Source: an uncultured Clostridia bacterium (lineage in GTDB: Bacteria; Bacillota; Clostridia; TANB77; CAG-508). Taken from it: a stretch of 64,000 bases of DNA. The notes beneath the pieces were generated by a model that saw only the letters and a list, made by a program, of their open reading frames with translations, was not told the origin of the DNA and did not search any database. The stretch lies in the NCBI GenBank assembly GCA_934133165.1, contig CAKPAW010000003.1:62001-126000 (forward strand), written 5' to 3'. Below, one piece after another: positions 40,775-49,570 of this stretch. Position numbers and translations under genes: made by a program. Position 1 is the stretch's first letter. Each line of letters begins with the position of its first letter.

Positions 40775-43016
40775 ATGATTGCAGAAGTTATATTAAACTC
40801 AAATGCAAAAGATTTAGATAAAACATTTGACTATGAAGTGCCAGAAGAAATGAAAAAAAAAGTGAGCTTGGGCAGTCGTGTATTAGTTCCTTTTGGATAT
40901 AGAAAACAAGTAGAAGAAGGCTTTATAATCTCATTAAAAGAAAATTCAGAATATAAAACAAAGCAAATAGTAAAAGTAGAAGAAAATCCATTTTTAAATG
41001 AAGAAAAAATAAAGCTTGCAAAGTGGATTTCAAAAAGATATTTTGCAAATTTATCAGATAGTTTAAAATTGATGTTACCACCTGGAACAACAACAAGAAA
41101 CTTTGAAAATAGAATAAAAGAAAAAACAAATCAATTTGTATTTTTGAAAAAGACCGAAGATGAGATAGAATTTGAAATAGAAACCAAAAAGCTAAAATCA
41201 GAAAAACAAATAAGAATACTTAAATTTTTATTAGAAAATGATAGTGTTCTAGTAAGTGATTTAGAAATATTTACAGATACATCTAGAGCAATAATAAAAA
41301 CTTTAGAAAAAAATGGATATATAGAAATTTTAGAAAAAAGAGTAAACAGAAATCCATTTATACATAAAGTTGTGAAAAAAACAGAAAAACTAACATTTAC
41401 AGAAGAACAACAAAATGCTTATTCAAAAATAGAAGAAGCAATAGATGACCAAATGAACACAGAGTTTTTAATTTTTGGAGTAACAGGTTCAGGAAAAACA
41501 GAAATATACTTACAAACAATAGAAAAAGTTTTAAAACAAGGAAAATCTAGCATAATGTTAGTGCCAGAAATTTCACTTACACCACAAATGGTAGATAGAT
41601 TTATAGAAAGATTTGGTCAAGAAAAAATAGCAGTATTGCATAGCAAATTGTCTGTAGGAGAAAGATTTGATGCTTGGAATAGAATAGTAAAAGGTGAAGC
41701 AAGTATCATAATAGGAGCGCGTTCGGCAATATTTGCACCAGTGAAAAATATAGGTGTAATTATAATAGACGAAGAGCATGACTCATCATATATGTCTGAA
41801 ATGACGCCCAAATACAATGCAAAAGAAGTTGCTAAATTTATAGCAAAAGAAAATTCATGTCCTTTAATATTAGGAAGCGCAACACCAGATATGAAGACAT
41901 ATAAGAAAGCACAAGAGGGAGAAATAGAACTTTTAGAATTAACAAAAAGAGCTAATAATTCAAGTCTGCCAAAAGTAGAAATAGTAGACTTAAGAGAAGA
42001 ACTTGCAAACCGGAAACCATTCAATGATTAGTAAAAAACTTCAGGAAGAAATACAAAAAAATATAGAAAACAAACAACAAACCATTTTATTTTTAAACAG
42101 GAGAGGGTATTCTACATTCATAATGTGCAGAGATTGTGGTTATACTATAAAATGTAAAAATTGCAACATAACAATGACATATCATTTAAAACAAAACAAA
42201 TTAAAGTGTCATTATTGTGGATATGAAGAAGAGCCAGTAACAACATGTCCAGAGTGTAAAAGTACTAATATAAGATATTTTGGAACAGGTACACAAAAAT
42301 TAGAAGAAGAGGTAAAAAAGCTATTTTCAAATGCTACTACAATAAGAATGGATGTAGATACAGTAACTAAAAAGAATTCACATGAAGAAATACTAAACAA
42401 ATTCAAAAATGAAAATATAGATATTTTAATAGGAACACAAATGGTAGTAAAAGGGCATCACTTCCCAAAAGTAAGTTTAGTAGGAGTTATAGCAGCAGAT
42501 AGTTCACTAAATATAGAAGACTTTAGAGCCAATGAAAGAACCTTTCAAATACTAACACAAGTAGCAGGAAGAGCAGGAAGAGAAGGATTGGAAGGAAGAG
42601 TAATAATTCAAACTTACAATCCAGATAGCATAGCAGTAGAACTTGCACAAAAACAAGACTACAAAGCATTTTATGAAAGTGAAATAGGGATAAGAAAACA
42701 GTTGAAATATCCACCATTTTGCGATATAATAGTAATTGGATTAAGTGGAGAAAAAGAACAAGAAGTAATAAAAGAGGCAAAGAAAATACATAAGTACTTA
42801 AAAGAACGAATAATCACAGAAAAAATAGGGGTTTTGCTTTATAGTCCAGTTCCAGCACCAATAGACAAAATAAAAAATAAATACAGATACAGAATGATAA
42901 TAAAATGCCTATACAATAATCAGATAAACGAGTTACTGGAACAAACAATAAAAGCAAACGAACTAAAAAAAGATGTACGACTATCTATAGAAATAAACCC
43001 ACAAAATATGATGTGA
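40775..43016 (+). pseudogene. priA: Primosomal helicase PriA, interrupted by a single-base frameshift in this sequence
   Basis: PriA reloads the replisome at collapsed forks. The 5' part (to residue about 412) has the DNA-binding domain and helicase motifs GVTGSGKTEIYL and IIIDEEHDSSYM; the remainder, in another frame from 42012, has ILFLNRRGYSTF, the zinc cysteines (CRDCGY...CKNC...CHYC...CPEC) and VAGRAGREG. Deleting one of two Cs at 42010-42011 restores the uninterrupted ELANGNHSMISKKL and a 746-residue protein of normal length. A sequence error is more likely than true loss, because the rest is intact. The TGA stop is the first bases of a palindromic repeat. Confidence 0.85.
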
Positions 43017-43128
43017 CGCATTGGGGACGTTTCATTTTGACGCATCTGTCCCTTTTGCTTCACTAAATAATTAGAAAATAGTGCATTAGGGACTTTATGA
43101 CGCAAAAAGAAACGTCCCTAATGCGTCA
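43014..43128. repeat. Pair of TGACGC-class palindromes in inverted orientation
   Basis: The first copy (43014-43062) includes the priA stop codon; the second (43082-43128) is inverted. Outer ends TGACGCATT / AATGCGTCA match, and inner parts carry GGGACGTTTC and GAAACGTCCC. It lies between priA and def, 16 bases before the def start region. Confidence 0.9.
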
Positions 43129-43153
43129 AAAGTAAGAAAAGAGGGAGTAATAA

Positions 43154-43636
43154 ATGGCAATTAGAAATATAAGAGAAGAAGGAGACGAAATTCTAAAAAA
43201 GAAATCAAGAGAAATTGAAGAAATAGACGATAGAATATTAGAACTATTAGACGATATGGTAGAAACAATGCATAAGTACAATGGAGTAGGTTTAGCTGCT
43301 GTACAAGTTGGCGTATTAAAAAGAGCAATAGTAATAGATTTATATGATGACAAAGGACCAATAAAATTGATAAATCCTGTTATTATTAAAGAAGAAGGAG
43401 AACAAGAAGTGGAAGAAGGATGCTTAAGTTTTCCAAACAAATATGCAAAATTGATAAGACCAGCAAAAGTAACAGTAGAAGCATTAAACGAAAAAGGTAA
43501 AAAAGTAAAGATAAATGCAAAAGAATTGTTAGCACAAGCATTATCACACGAAATAGACCACTTAAATGGCATTGTCTTTGTAGATAAAATGATACCAGGA
43601 ACTTTAGAATATGTAGAGCCAAAAGAAGAAAAATAA
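43154..43636 (+). CDS. def: Peptide deformylase
   Basis: Removes the formyl group from new proteins. The 160-aa protein has all three motifs: GVGLAAVQVG (about 45-54), EEGCLSFP (about 91-98) with the Cys ligand, and SHEIDHLNGIVF (about 134) with the two His ligands and Glu. AAGAGGGAG precedes the ATG. It lies in the conserved priA-def-fmt order; rsmB and prpC that often follow are absent. Confidence 0.96.
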   Translation: MAIRNIREEGDEILKKKSREIEEIDDRILELLDDMVETMHKYNGVGLAAVQVGVLKRAIVIDLYDDKGPIKLINPVIIKEEGEQEVEEGCLSFPNKYAKLIRPAKVTVEALNEKGKKVKINAKELLAQALSHEIDHLNGIVFVDKMIPGTLEYVEPKEEK

Positions 43637-43698
43637 ATACCTGTATTTGGGGATGGAGCAAAAAAACAGGTAAAAAAATTAAAATAAAATTTAAGAGG

Positions 43699-43743
43699 AG
43701 TGTCCCGTATGTTCCGAAATTGGAACGAAAAGGACCGTCCCTA
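43699..43743. repeat. Palindromic element, GGACCGTCCC class
   Basis: GTGTCCCGTATGTTCCGAAA...GGAACGAAAAGGACCGTCCC, a shortened relative of the hairpin at 60187-60246. It lies just upstream of fmt; an open frame running from it into fmt is a read-through of the repeat, not an N-terminus. Confidence 0.8.
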
Positions 43744-43762
43744 CTGTTTGGAGGAGGAAATT

Positions 43763-44749
43763 ATGCTAAATATACTATTTATGGGAACACCAGATTTTGC
43801 ACAAGAATCTTTAAAGTGTTTAGTAGAAGAAAATTACAATATAATAGGTGTTGTTACAAACCCAGATAGACCAAAAGGAAGGGGTATGAAAATGATTGCC
43901 TCTCCTGTAAAAGAATATGCATTAGAAAAAGGATTAGATGTGTATCAACCTGAAAAAGTAAGAAAAAACGTAGAATTTATAGATAAAATAAAAGAATTAA
44001 ATCCAGATATTATCTGTGTTGTAGCTTACGGAAAAATACTTCCAAAAGAAATATTAGACATTCCAAAGTATGGATGTATAAATGTACACGCGTCAATTCT
44101 TCCAAAGTATAGAGGAGCAGCACCAATACAATGGGCTGTTTTAAATGGGGATAAAGTAACTGGTGTAACAACTATGTATATGGATGTAGGAATGGACACA
44201 GGAGATACAATTTTAGTAGAAGAAACAAATATAGGTAAAGATGAAACAACTGGAGAATTATGGAATAGACTTTCTAAAATAGGAGGAAATCTTTTAGTTA
44301 AAACTTTAAAACAAATAGAAGAAGGAACTGCACCAAGGAAAAAACAGGCAGAAGACTTTACAATGGCTCCAATGCTAAATAAAGAAATGTCAAAAATTGA
44401 TTGGGAAAATAAAACAGCAGAGGAAATTCATAATTTAGTAAGAGGATTAAATCCAATAATGGGAGCTTATACATTTTTAAATGATAAGAAAATAAAAATA
44501 TGGAAAACTAAAGTAAGAGAAGAAAACGAATTATTAGAATTATTTCCAGAATTAGGAGAATATTTCTTTAAAGTAAAGGATTTAATGCCAGGAACTATAA
44601 TGTTTGCTTCAAACAAAAAAGGTTTATTTGTTAAAGCAAACGAAGGAATTATAGAAATAATAGAAATTCAAGGTGAAAACGCTAGAAAAATGCCAGTAGG
44701 AGATTTTTTAAGAGGAAATGAAATAATGGCAGGAGAAATGTTTGAATAA
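43763..44749 (+). CDS. fmt: Methionyl-tRNA formyltransferase
   Basis: Formylates initiator Met-tRNA. The 328-aa protein starts MLNILFMGTPDFAQESL and has the catalytic region INVHASILPKYRGAAPIQ (with the family SLLP-like turn), GVTTMYMDVGMDTGD, and the C-terminal tRNA-binding domain ending PVGDFLRGNEIMAGEMF. The ATG at 43763 follows GGAGGAGG; 21 upstream in-frame codons come from a repeat and lack a ribosome-binding site. It follows def, its functional partner. Confidence 0.96.
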   Translation: MLNILFMGTPDFAQESLKCLVEENYNIIGVVTNPDRPKGRGMKMIASPVKEYALEKGLDVYQPEKVRKNVEFIDKIKELNPDIICVVAYGKILPKEILDIPKYGCINVHASILPKYRGAAPIQWAVLNGDKVTGVTTMYMDVGMDTGDTILVEETNIGKDETTGELWNRLSKIGGNLLVKTLKQIEEGTAPRKKQAEDFTMAPMLNKEMSKIDWENKTAEEIHNLVRGLNPIMGAYTFLNDKKIKIWKTKVREENELLELFPELGEYFFKVKDLMPGTIMFASNKKGLFVKANEGIIEIIEIQGENARKMPVGDFLRGNEIMAGEMFE

Positions 44750-44813
44750 ATTTTTTATTAAATAACTAAAAATAATTAGTTAAATATTAATTGAAGAAAT
44801 AATATAGTAAAGC

Positions 44814-44862
44814 AAAAAAAAGAATTCCTGTATGATATAAGTCATATAAGAATTCTTTTTTT
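44814..44862. terminator. Bidirectional terminator between fmt and the beta-solenoid gene
   Basis: A7-GAATTC / GAATTC-T7 palindromic arms around a loop that also pairs weakly (ATGATATAAGTCAT). Confidence 0.75.
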
Positions 44863-44899
44863 GTTGTTTTTACTTTTGAAACCTTACGAGAGTCAAAAA

Positions 44900-45526
44900 C
44901 TACTCAATAAACAACTCTCCACAAGATAATCCACCAGTACATACAAAATGGTGGGCAGTTATAGAACTACAATAGTTAGCACAATTACCATCAATAACTA
45001 TCTCATGTGCAGTTATAGGAAAATCATTTACATCACAATCACCAGCTATGAGTATTTCTCTTGCAGTTAAATCACAAGAATCATTATCACCCAAAATATA
45101 AATATCCTGGGAAGTATTAATAGATTCTGAATCATTGTCACCAGTAATTAAATAATTAAGGCAGGTGACATCAGCAACATGGGAGTTACCTTTAACCTCA
45201 ATGTTACCATCAGAAGTAATATTTGAGGCCGATAAATCGGTATTTGTCCAGATATCACTATCTGAAAGATTAACATCACAGCAGTATAAACAATCACAAT
45301 AAATGTTTACACCTTTGATATTAATCATTGTCTCAATTGTCAGGTCGCCAGAAACAATGACATCACCATTTTCAATTTCAACGCCATCACCACCTAAAAT
45401 AGTGAGATTTCCTGAGACAATGAGCTTTGCACCTTTCATTTCAAAACTGCCTTTAATTGTGATGTCTCCTTCAAGAAATAGATCTTTACCATCAAATATT
45501 AAGTTTTCAAAAGTCCGTTCTTGCAT
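44900..45526 (-). CDS. Predicted beta-solenoid (bactofilin-like repeat) protein
   Basis: A 208-aa protein made of short, repeating beta segments of roughly 17-20 residues: GDITIKGSFEMKGAKLIVSG, GDVIVSGDLTIETMIN and ILIAGDCDVNDFPITAHEIVI are examples. It is rich in Gly/Asp/Asn/Thr and Cys, without a signal peptide. The periodicity suggests a right-handed beta-helix, similar in style to bactofilin/polymer-forming proteins, but no specific family is identified. The ATG at 45526 follows AGGAGG; a TTG two codons earlier is less well spaced. It has its own promoter and codon use unlike its neighbours. Confidence 0.68.
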   Translation of the reverse strand: MQERTFENLIFDGKDLFLEGDITIKGSFEMKGAKLIVSGNLTILGGDGVEIENGDVIVSGDLTIETMINIKGVNIYCDCLYCCDVNLSDSDIWTNTDLSASNITSDGNIEVKGNSHVADVTCLNYLITGDNDSESINTSQDIYILGDNDSCDLTAREILIAGDCDVNDFPITAHEIVIDGNCANYCSSITAHHFVCTGGLSCGELFIE

Positions 45527-45575
45527 TAGCAATCCTCCTATATTTGTACAAAACTAGTTTATAGTTACGTAAACA

Positions 45576-45604
45576 AGTATATCATGAAAAATGTTAAAAA
45601 GCAA
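45576..45604 (-). promoter_or_regulatory. Promoter of the beta-solenoid gene
   Basis: On the minus strand, TTGCTT (45599-45604), 17 bases, TATACT (45576-45581). Confidence 0.65.
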
Positions 45605-45651
45605 TACACAAAAAAATCACATAAAAATTGACTAATTTTTTAGCAAAAGTG

Positions 45652-45680
45652 TTGTAAAAAATTAAAGATATTGGTATACT
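45652..45680 (+). promoter_or_regulatory. asp23 promoter
   Basis: TTGTAA (45652-45657), 17 bases, TATACT (45675-45680), 53 bases before the asp23 start. Confidence 0.65.
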
Positions 45681-45733
45681 TATAGTATCTAAAAAATATG
45701 TACAAAAGTATAAATTATAAGGAGGTCTTTATT

Positions 45734-46171
45734 ATGGAAAAAGAAAATAAAGAAGTAAAAAAAGAAGAAGTTGTAGAAAACGAAGAAATCGCTATATCTA
45801 CAGAAACTAATGAAATAAAAATAGCAAACGATGTTGTTGCTGTTATTGCTGGTGTAGCTGTATCAGAAGTACCAGGAGTTTCAGAAATGGCAGGAGGATT
45901 TGCAGGAGGAATTACAGAAGTATTAAGCGGAAAGAAAAACCTAGCAAAAGGTATAAAAGTTGAAGTTGGAGAAAAAGACGCAAAAATAGATGTTAATATC
46001 ATAGTAGAATATGGTGTTAGAATTCCAGATGTTGCATTTGAAATTCAAAACAGAGTAAAAAAAGCAGTAGAAACAATGACAGGATTAAACGTATTAGAAG
46101 TAAACGTACACGTACAAGGTGTTAATACAGAAAGTAAAGAAGAAACACTAGAAACAAAAACAGAAGAATAA
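45734..46171 (+). CDS. Asp23/Gls24 family envelope stress protein
   Basis: Asp23 proteins coat the inside of the membrane and respond to envelope or alkaline stress. The 145-aa protein has a charged N-terminus (MEKENKEVKKEEVVENEE), then the DUF322 core: IKIANDVVAVIAGVAVSEVPGVSEMAGG, VEVGEKDAKIDVNIIVEYGVRIPDVA and LNVLEVNVHVQGV. The start is the ATG after AAGGAGGT; a longer frame from 45698 is unlikely. It is followed by amaP, its membrane anchor, as expected. Confidence 0.92.
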   Translation: MEKENKEVKKEEVVENEEIAISTETNEIKIANDVVAVIAGVAVSEVPGVSEMAGGFAGGITEVLSGKKNLAKGIKVEVGEKDAKIDVNIIVEYGVRIPDVAFEIQNRVKKAVETMTGLNVLEVNVHVQGVNTESKEETLETKTEE

Positions 46172-46176
46172 AAGTG

Positions 46177-46212
46177 AGTAAAAAGGGTACGGTTTTCGTC
46201 GTACCCTTTACT
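46177..46212 (+). terminator. Stem-loop between asp23 and amaP
   Basis: AGTAAAAAGGGTACG / CGTACCCTTTACT stem without a good T tract. It probably tunes read-through or mRNA stability between asp23 and the less abundant amaP. Confidence 0.65.
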
Positions 46213-46234
46213 AAATAAAAACGGAGGAAAAAAT

Positions 46235-46795
46235 ATGAAACTTTTAGATAAAATAGGATTGATTGTATTTTCAAATTTTATATTAATAATATCAATAATA
46301 ATATGTTTATTAATTTTTGGCTGGTTAACACCAGAAACAGTATATGATATAACAAAACTAGCATTAAATGATCCAGTAACAACAAATGTTACATTAGGAA
46401 TTGCTGTTGTTTGTATATTACTTGCTATTAAATGCATATTCTTTAGTACAGACAAAAACGAAATAAATGGAATTAAAGACGGAATATTACTACAAAATTC
46501 AGATGGACAATTAGTTATTTCAAAAACAACATTAGAAGAATTGGTAAATAACATTGTAAAAGGATTTGATAGTGCGCAAGATGTTTCTTCTAAAATAGTG
46601 TTAGACGAAGAAAAAAATCTAATTGTATATGTAACTTTAAATGTTAAAGAAAATGCAGTAATTAAAGAATTATCAAATAATCTTCAAACTAAAATTAAAA
46701 GTGCAATAAAGAAAACTTCAGATTTAGAAGTTAAAGAAGTTAATATTAGTGTAAAAGATTTGAACACAAAAGAAGAGCAAGGATTAGAACAATAA
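46235..46795 (+). CDS. amaP: AmaP-type alkaline shock response membrane anchor
   Basis: AmaP tethers Asp23 to the membrane. The 186-aa protein has two membrane segments (about 5-28 and 50-70) and a C-terminal cytoplasmic domain related to Asp23 itself (GQLVISKTTLEELVNNIVKGF; LIVYVTLNVKENAVI; EVKEVNISVKDL). AGGAGG precedes the ATG. The asp23-amaP-DUF2273 trio is the standard envelope-stress module, here attached to nusB-xse genes. Confidence 0.9.
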   Translation: MKLLDKIGLIVFSNFILIISIIICLLIFGWLTPETVYDITKLALNDPVTTNVTLGIAVVCILLAIKCIFFSTDKNEINGIKDGILLQNSDGQLVISKTTLEELVNNIVKGFDSAQDVSSKIVLDEEKNLIVYVTLNVKENAVIKELSNNLQTKIKSAIKKTSDLEVKEVNISVKDLNTKEEQGLEQ

Positions 46796-46809
46796 AAAGA
46801 GGTGTTAGT

Positions 46810-46879
46810 TTGAAAGAATTATAAAATTTTCATAACTATGCATACCTTTGAGCAAAGCAAGAAAGGAATGAAATTTAAT
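46810..46879 (+). promoter_or_regulatory. Leader homologous to the one at 48744-48809 (possible cis-regulatory RNA)
   Basis: About 70 bases (TTGAAAGAATTATAAA, CATAACTATG, AAGAAAGGAATGAA) closely match the leader before the 155-aa gene. CCTTT here can pair with AAAGG of the ribosome-binding site, a possible translation switch. Confidence 0.6.
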
Positions 46880-47083
46880 ATGAAAGAAATAAAGGATTTT
46901 TTAATGAAATTTAGAGGAGCAATTATTGGTGCAATAATTGCAATACTTATTCTATGTACAGGACTTTATAAATTAATGATAGGTATTATATTAATAGGAA
47001 TGGGAATATACGTAGGAAATTATGTTCAAATTAACAAAGATGATGTAAAAGAAAAATTAAAGAAATTTATAGATAAATTATAA
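46880..47083 (+). CDS. DUF2273 family small membrane protein
   Basis: Small proteins of this family accompany Asp23/AmaP in many Firmicutes. The 67-aa protein has two close membrane segments (about 10-50: GAIIGAIIAILILCTGLYKLMIGIILIGMGIYVG) and a lysine-rich tail. Two earlier in-frame ATGs (46838, 46868) exist; the one at 46880 lies 12 bases after AAAGGA and follows the duplicated leader, so I prefer it. It overlaps the end of the stress module, 11 bases before nusB. Confidence 0.8.
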   Translation: MKEIKDFLMKFRGAIIGAIIAILILCTGLYKLMIGIILIGMGIYVGNYVQINKDDVKEKLKKFIDKL

Positions 47084-47094
47084 AAGGGGAAATT

Positions 47095-47511
47095 ATGAAG
47101 CGTACAGAAACAAGAGAACAAGCATTTAGATTAATATATAGTAGTCAAATTCAAAAAGACATGGACGAAGAACAAATAAATATATTTATAGAAGAAAATA
47201 ATTTAGGTGAAGAAGAAGCAGAGTATATTAAAAATATTTTTTATGGAATAAAAGAAAATAAAGAAGAAATAGAAAAACTAATTTCATCTAACTTAAAAGA
47301 AAAATGGAGTATGGATAGAATTTCTAAAATAGATCTTTCAATATTAAAATTAGCTATTTTTGAATTAGTATATTCTAAACTACAATACAAAGTAGCTATA
47401 AATGAAGCGGTAGAGCTTGCTAAAAAATATGGAGAGGATTCTTCAAAGTCTTTTGTAAATGGAGTGCTTGCAAGTATTGTAAAAGAGAAAAAACTAGATG
47501 AAGAGGAGTAA
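47095..47511 (+). CDS. nusB: Transcription antitermination factor NusB
   Basis: NusB acts with NusE in ribosomal RNA antitermination. The 138-aa protein is all-helical with the family start MKRTETREQAFRLIYSSQ, and the core WSMDRISKIDLSILKLAIFELVYSK and INEAVELAKKYGEDSSKSFVNGVLASI. AAAAGGGG precedes the ATG. It leads the nusB-xseA-xseB block as in Bacillus, though folD is missing between. Confidence 0.95.
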   Translation: MKRTETREQAFRLIYSSQIQKDMDEEQINIFIEENNLGEEEAEYIKNIFYGIKENKEEIEKLISSNLKEKWSMDRISKIDLSILKLAIFELVYSKLQYKVAINEAVELAKKYGEDSSKSFVNGVLASIVKEKKLDEEE

Positions 47512-47519
47512 AACTAAAA

Positions 47520-48707
47520 ATGACATATCATCCAATTAGTGTTACGCAATTAAATAACTATATAAAAGAAAAATTTCAAGAGGATGAATTTTTAAATAAT
47601 GTATTAGTAAAAGGAGAGATTTCAAATTTTAAACATCATTATACAGGGCATATGTATTTTACTTTAAAAGATGAAAACTCTCTTATAAAATGTGTTATGT
47701 TTAAAACTTATACTTCTAATTTAAATTTTGTCCCAAAAGATGGAATGAAAATAATGGTATTAGGGACAGTATCTGTTTTTGAAAGAGATGGAGTTTATCA
47801 AATATATGCAAAAGCAATGCAACAAGAAGGAATTGGAGACTTACACGCAGAATATGAGAAACTAAAGGCAAAATTAGAGCAGGAAGGTTTATTTGACAAA
47901 GCACATAAAAAGCCAATACCATTTATGCCTAAAGTTATAGGAGTTTTATCATCTAATACAGGAGCAGTTATTCGTGATATTATTAATGTATCAACAAGAA
48001 GAAATCCAAATGTGTACATAAGGTTATTTCCGGTGCCAGTACAAGGTCAAGGAGCTTCTGAAAAAATAGCAAAGGCAATAGAAATAATGAATGAAAAACA
48101 GGAAGCTGATGTATTAATAATAGCAAGAGGAGGAGGTTCACTAGAGGATTTATGGCCATTCAACGAAGAAATAGTAGCAAGAGCAATATACAACTCTAAT
48201 ATACCTATTATTTCTGCAGTAGGACATGAAACAGACTTTACAATAGCAGATTTTGTAAGTGACTTAAGAGCACCTACACCATCAGCAGCTGCAGAACTTG
48301 CAGTACCAGATATAAAAGAAATAAGATTAAAAATAAAGACAAATGAAAATAGATTACAAAATGCTCTACAAAAGAAATTAGAGTTAGCAAAATTGCGTTA
48401 TGAGAAATGTATGAAAGCAGCAGTATATACAAACCCACTTCAAAGAATAAATGAAAATTATATGCTATTAGATAAATTTACAAAAACATTAGTGAATAGT
48501 ATGGAGTTAAAAATTAAAGAAAAGAAAACATATATGGTGGAATGGGTTAGTAAGTTAGATGCATTAAGCCCACTAAAAACATTAACAAGAGGATATTCTA
48601 TTACAAGTAAAGAAGATAAAATAGTAAAATCAGTAAATGAATTAAATAGTGGAGATAAAGTAAATTTACGTTTTACAGATGGAAAAAGAAAAGCACAAAT
48701 ATTATAA
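47520..48707 (+). CDS. xseA: Exodeoxyribonuclease VII large subunit
   Basis: XseA with XseB forms exonuclease VII, which degrades single-stranded DNA. The 395-aa protein has an N-terminal OB-fold (ISVTQLNNYIKEKFQ; GEISNFKHHYTGHMYFTLKDE), the catalytic domain with IARGGGSLEDLWPFN, VGHETDFTIADFVSDLRAPTPSAAAEL, a coiled coil, and the C-terminal LTRGYSI. Complete. It begins nine bases after nusB. Confidence 0.96.
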   Translation: MTYHPISVTQLNNYIKEKFQEDEFLNNVLVKGEISNFKHHYTGHMYFTLKDENSLIKCVMFKTYTSNLNFVPKDGMKIMVLGTVSVFERDGVYQIYAKAMQQEGIGDLHAEYEKLKAKLEQEGLFDKAHKKPIPFMPKVIGVLSSNTGAVIRDIINVSTRRNPNVYIRLFPVPVQGQGASEKIAKAIEIMNEKQEADVLIIARGGGSLEDLWPFNEEIVARAIYNSNIPIISAVGHETDFTIADFVSDLRAPTPSAAAELAVPDIKEIRLKIKTNENRLQNALQKKLELAKLRYEKCMKAAVYTNPLQRINENYMLLDKFTKTLVNSMELKIKEKKTYMVEWVSKLDALSPLKTLTRGYSITSKEDKIVKSVNELNSGDKVNLRFTDGKRKAQIL

Positions 48708-48743
48708 AAACTTTAATTATAAATAGCTAAAAGAACGAATAGC

Positions 48744-48809
48744 TTGAAGGAATTATAAACTTTCATAGCTATGAATATCTTTAAATAGAGTGAGAAAGGA
48801 ATGAATTTT
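48744..48809 (+). promoter_or_regulatory. Leader homologous to the one at 46810-46879
   Basis: TTGAAGGAATTATAAACTTT, CATAGCTATGAATATCTTT and GAGAAAGGAATGAATTTT mirror the leader at 46810 over about 66 bases. CTTT can pair with AAAG of the ribosome-binding site. Confidence 0.6.
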
Positions 48810-49277
48810 ATGAAAAGAAAAACAAGTATAATAATTATAATCATTCTAGTTATAATGTTAATTGCTATTGGAATATTTATGTTTGGAGAAATAAATAAAG
48901 GAAATAGTTCAAAACCAACATCTACAAATACTTTAAATGATAAAAAAAATGAAATAGCAAATCAAATTGCAAATGAAATTACAGAGAATGTATTGAAAAA
49001 TGAAATAGAAAATAATACAACAATAGAAAACACAATAGAGAATACAACGACTCCAACAGAAACTTTTGAAGAAACTCCAAAAACAGCTGAAGAAAAAGCA
49101 ATAAGTATAGTAAAAAAAGACTGGGGAGAAGACAAAAATGTAGATATAGCAATAGATGGCATGGATAACAATGGAAATTACATAGTAGCAGTTAGAGATA
49201 GTTCTACAACTGAAGCAAAAGCTTTTTATACAGTAAATACTTTGAGCGGAACATTTACAAAAAGAGAAATGAATTAG
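48810..49277 (+). CDS. Hypothetical single-pass membrane protein, 155 aa
   Basis: No family recognised. The protein has one N-terminal membrane segment (about 4-27, KTSIIIIIILVIMLIAIGIFMFG), a Thr/Asn/Glu-rich linker with repeated ENT/ENN motifs, and a small C-terminal extracytoplasmic domain (SIVKKDWGEDKNVDIAIDGMDNNGNYIVAVRDSS). The end resembles PepSY-like beta-hairpin domains weakly. The ATG at 48810 fits AAAGG better than the ATG at 48801. It sits inside the xseA-xseB pair. Confidence 0.7.
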   Translation: MKRKTSIIIIIILVIMLIAIGIFMFGEINKGNSSKPTSTNTLNDKKNEIANQIANEITENVLKNEIENNTTIENTIENTTTPTETFEETPKTAEEKAISIVKKDWGEDKNVDIAIDGMDNNGNYIVAVRDSSTTEAKAFYTVNTLSGTFTKREMN

Positions 49278-49289
49278 AGGAGAAAAATT

Positions 49290-49514
49290 ATGCAAGAAAT
49301 AAAATTTGAGGATGCAATGCAAGAATTAGAGGCAATTACAGCTAAACTAGAAAAAGGTGATTTAAGCTTAGATGAATCAGTTTCAAACTTTGAGGAAGGA
49401 ATGAAGTTGGCTAAAAAATGCAATAATATTCTTGAAGAAGCAGAAAAGAAAATAAAAGTATTGGTACAAAAAGATGGTAAATTAGAAGAAGAAGATTTTA
49501 TCACAGAAGAGTAA
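49290..49514 (+). CDS. xseB: Exodeoxyribonuclease VII small subunit
   Basis: XseB caps the XseA coiled coils. The 74-aa protein is the usual helical form: FEDAMQELEAITAKLEKGDLSLDESVSNFEEGMKLAKKC. GAGGAG precedes the ATG. It is separated from xseA by a membrane-protein gene inserted in the pair, which is unusual but does not break transcription direction. Confidence 0.95.
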   Translation: MQEIKFEDAMQELEAITAKLEKGDLSLDESVSNFEEGMKLAKKCNNILEEAEKKIKVLVQKDGKLEEEDFITEE

Positions 49515-49570
49515 CAAAACAAGAAAAGAAAAGGGGGACTATATTAGAAAAGTCTAATATAGAAAATAAA

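Noticed and set aside
42000..42020. Programmed +1 frameshift in priA
   Set aside because: No release-factor-like stop or good slippery pairing is present; one base removal gives a perfect family match, and the same extra-C context occurs at the right edge.
43700..43762. Twenty-one-codon N-terminal extension of fmt
   Set aside because: It is encoded by a palindromic repeat; GGAGGAGG and the family start are at 43763.
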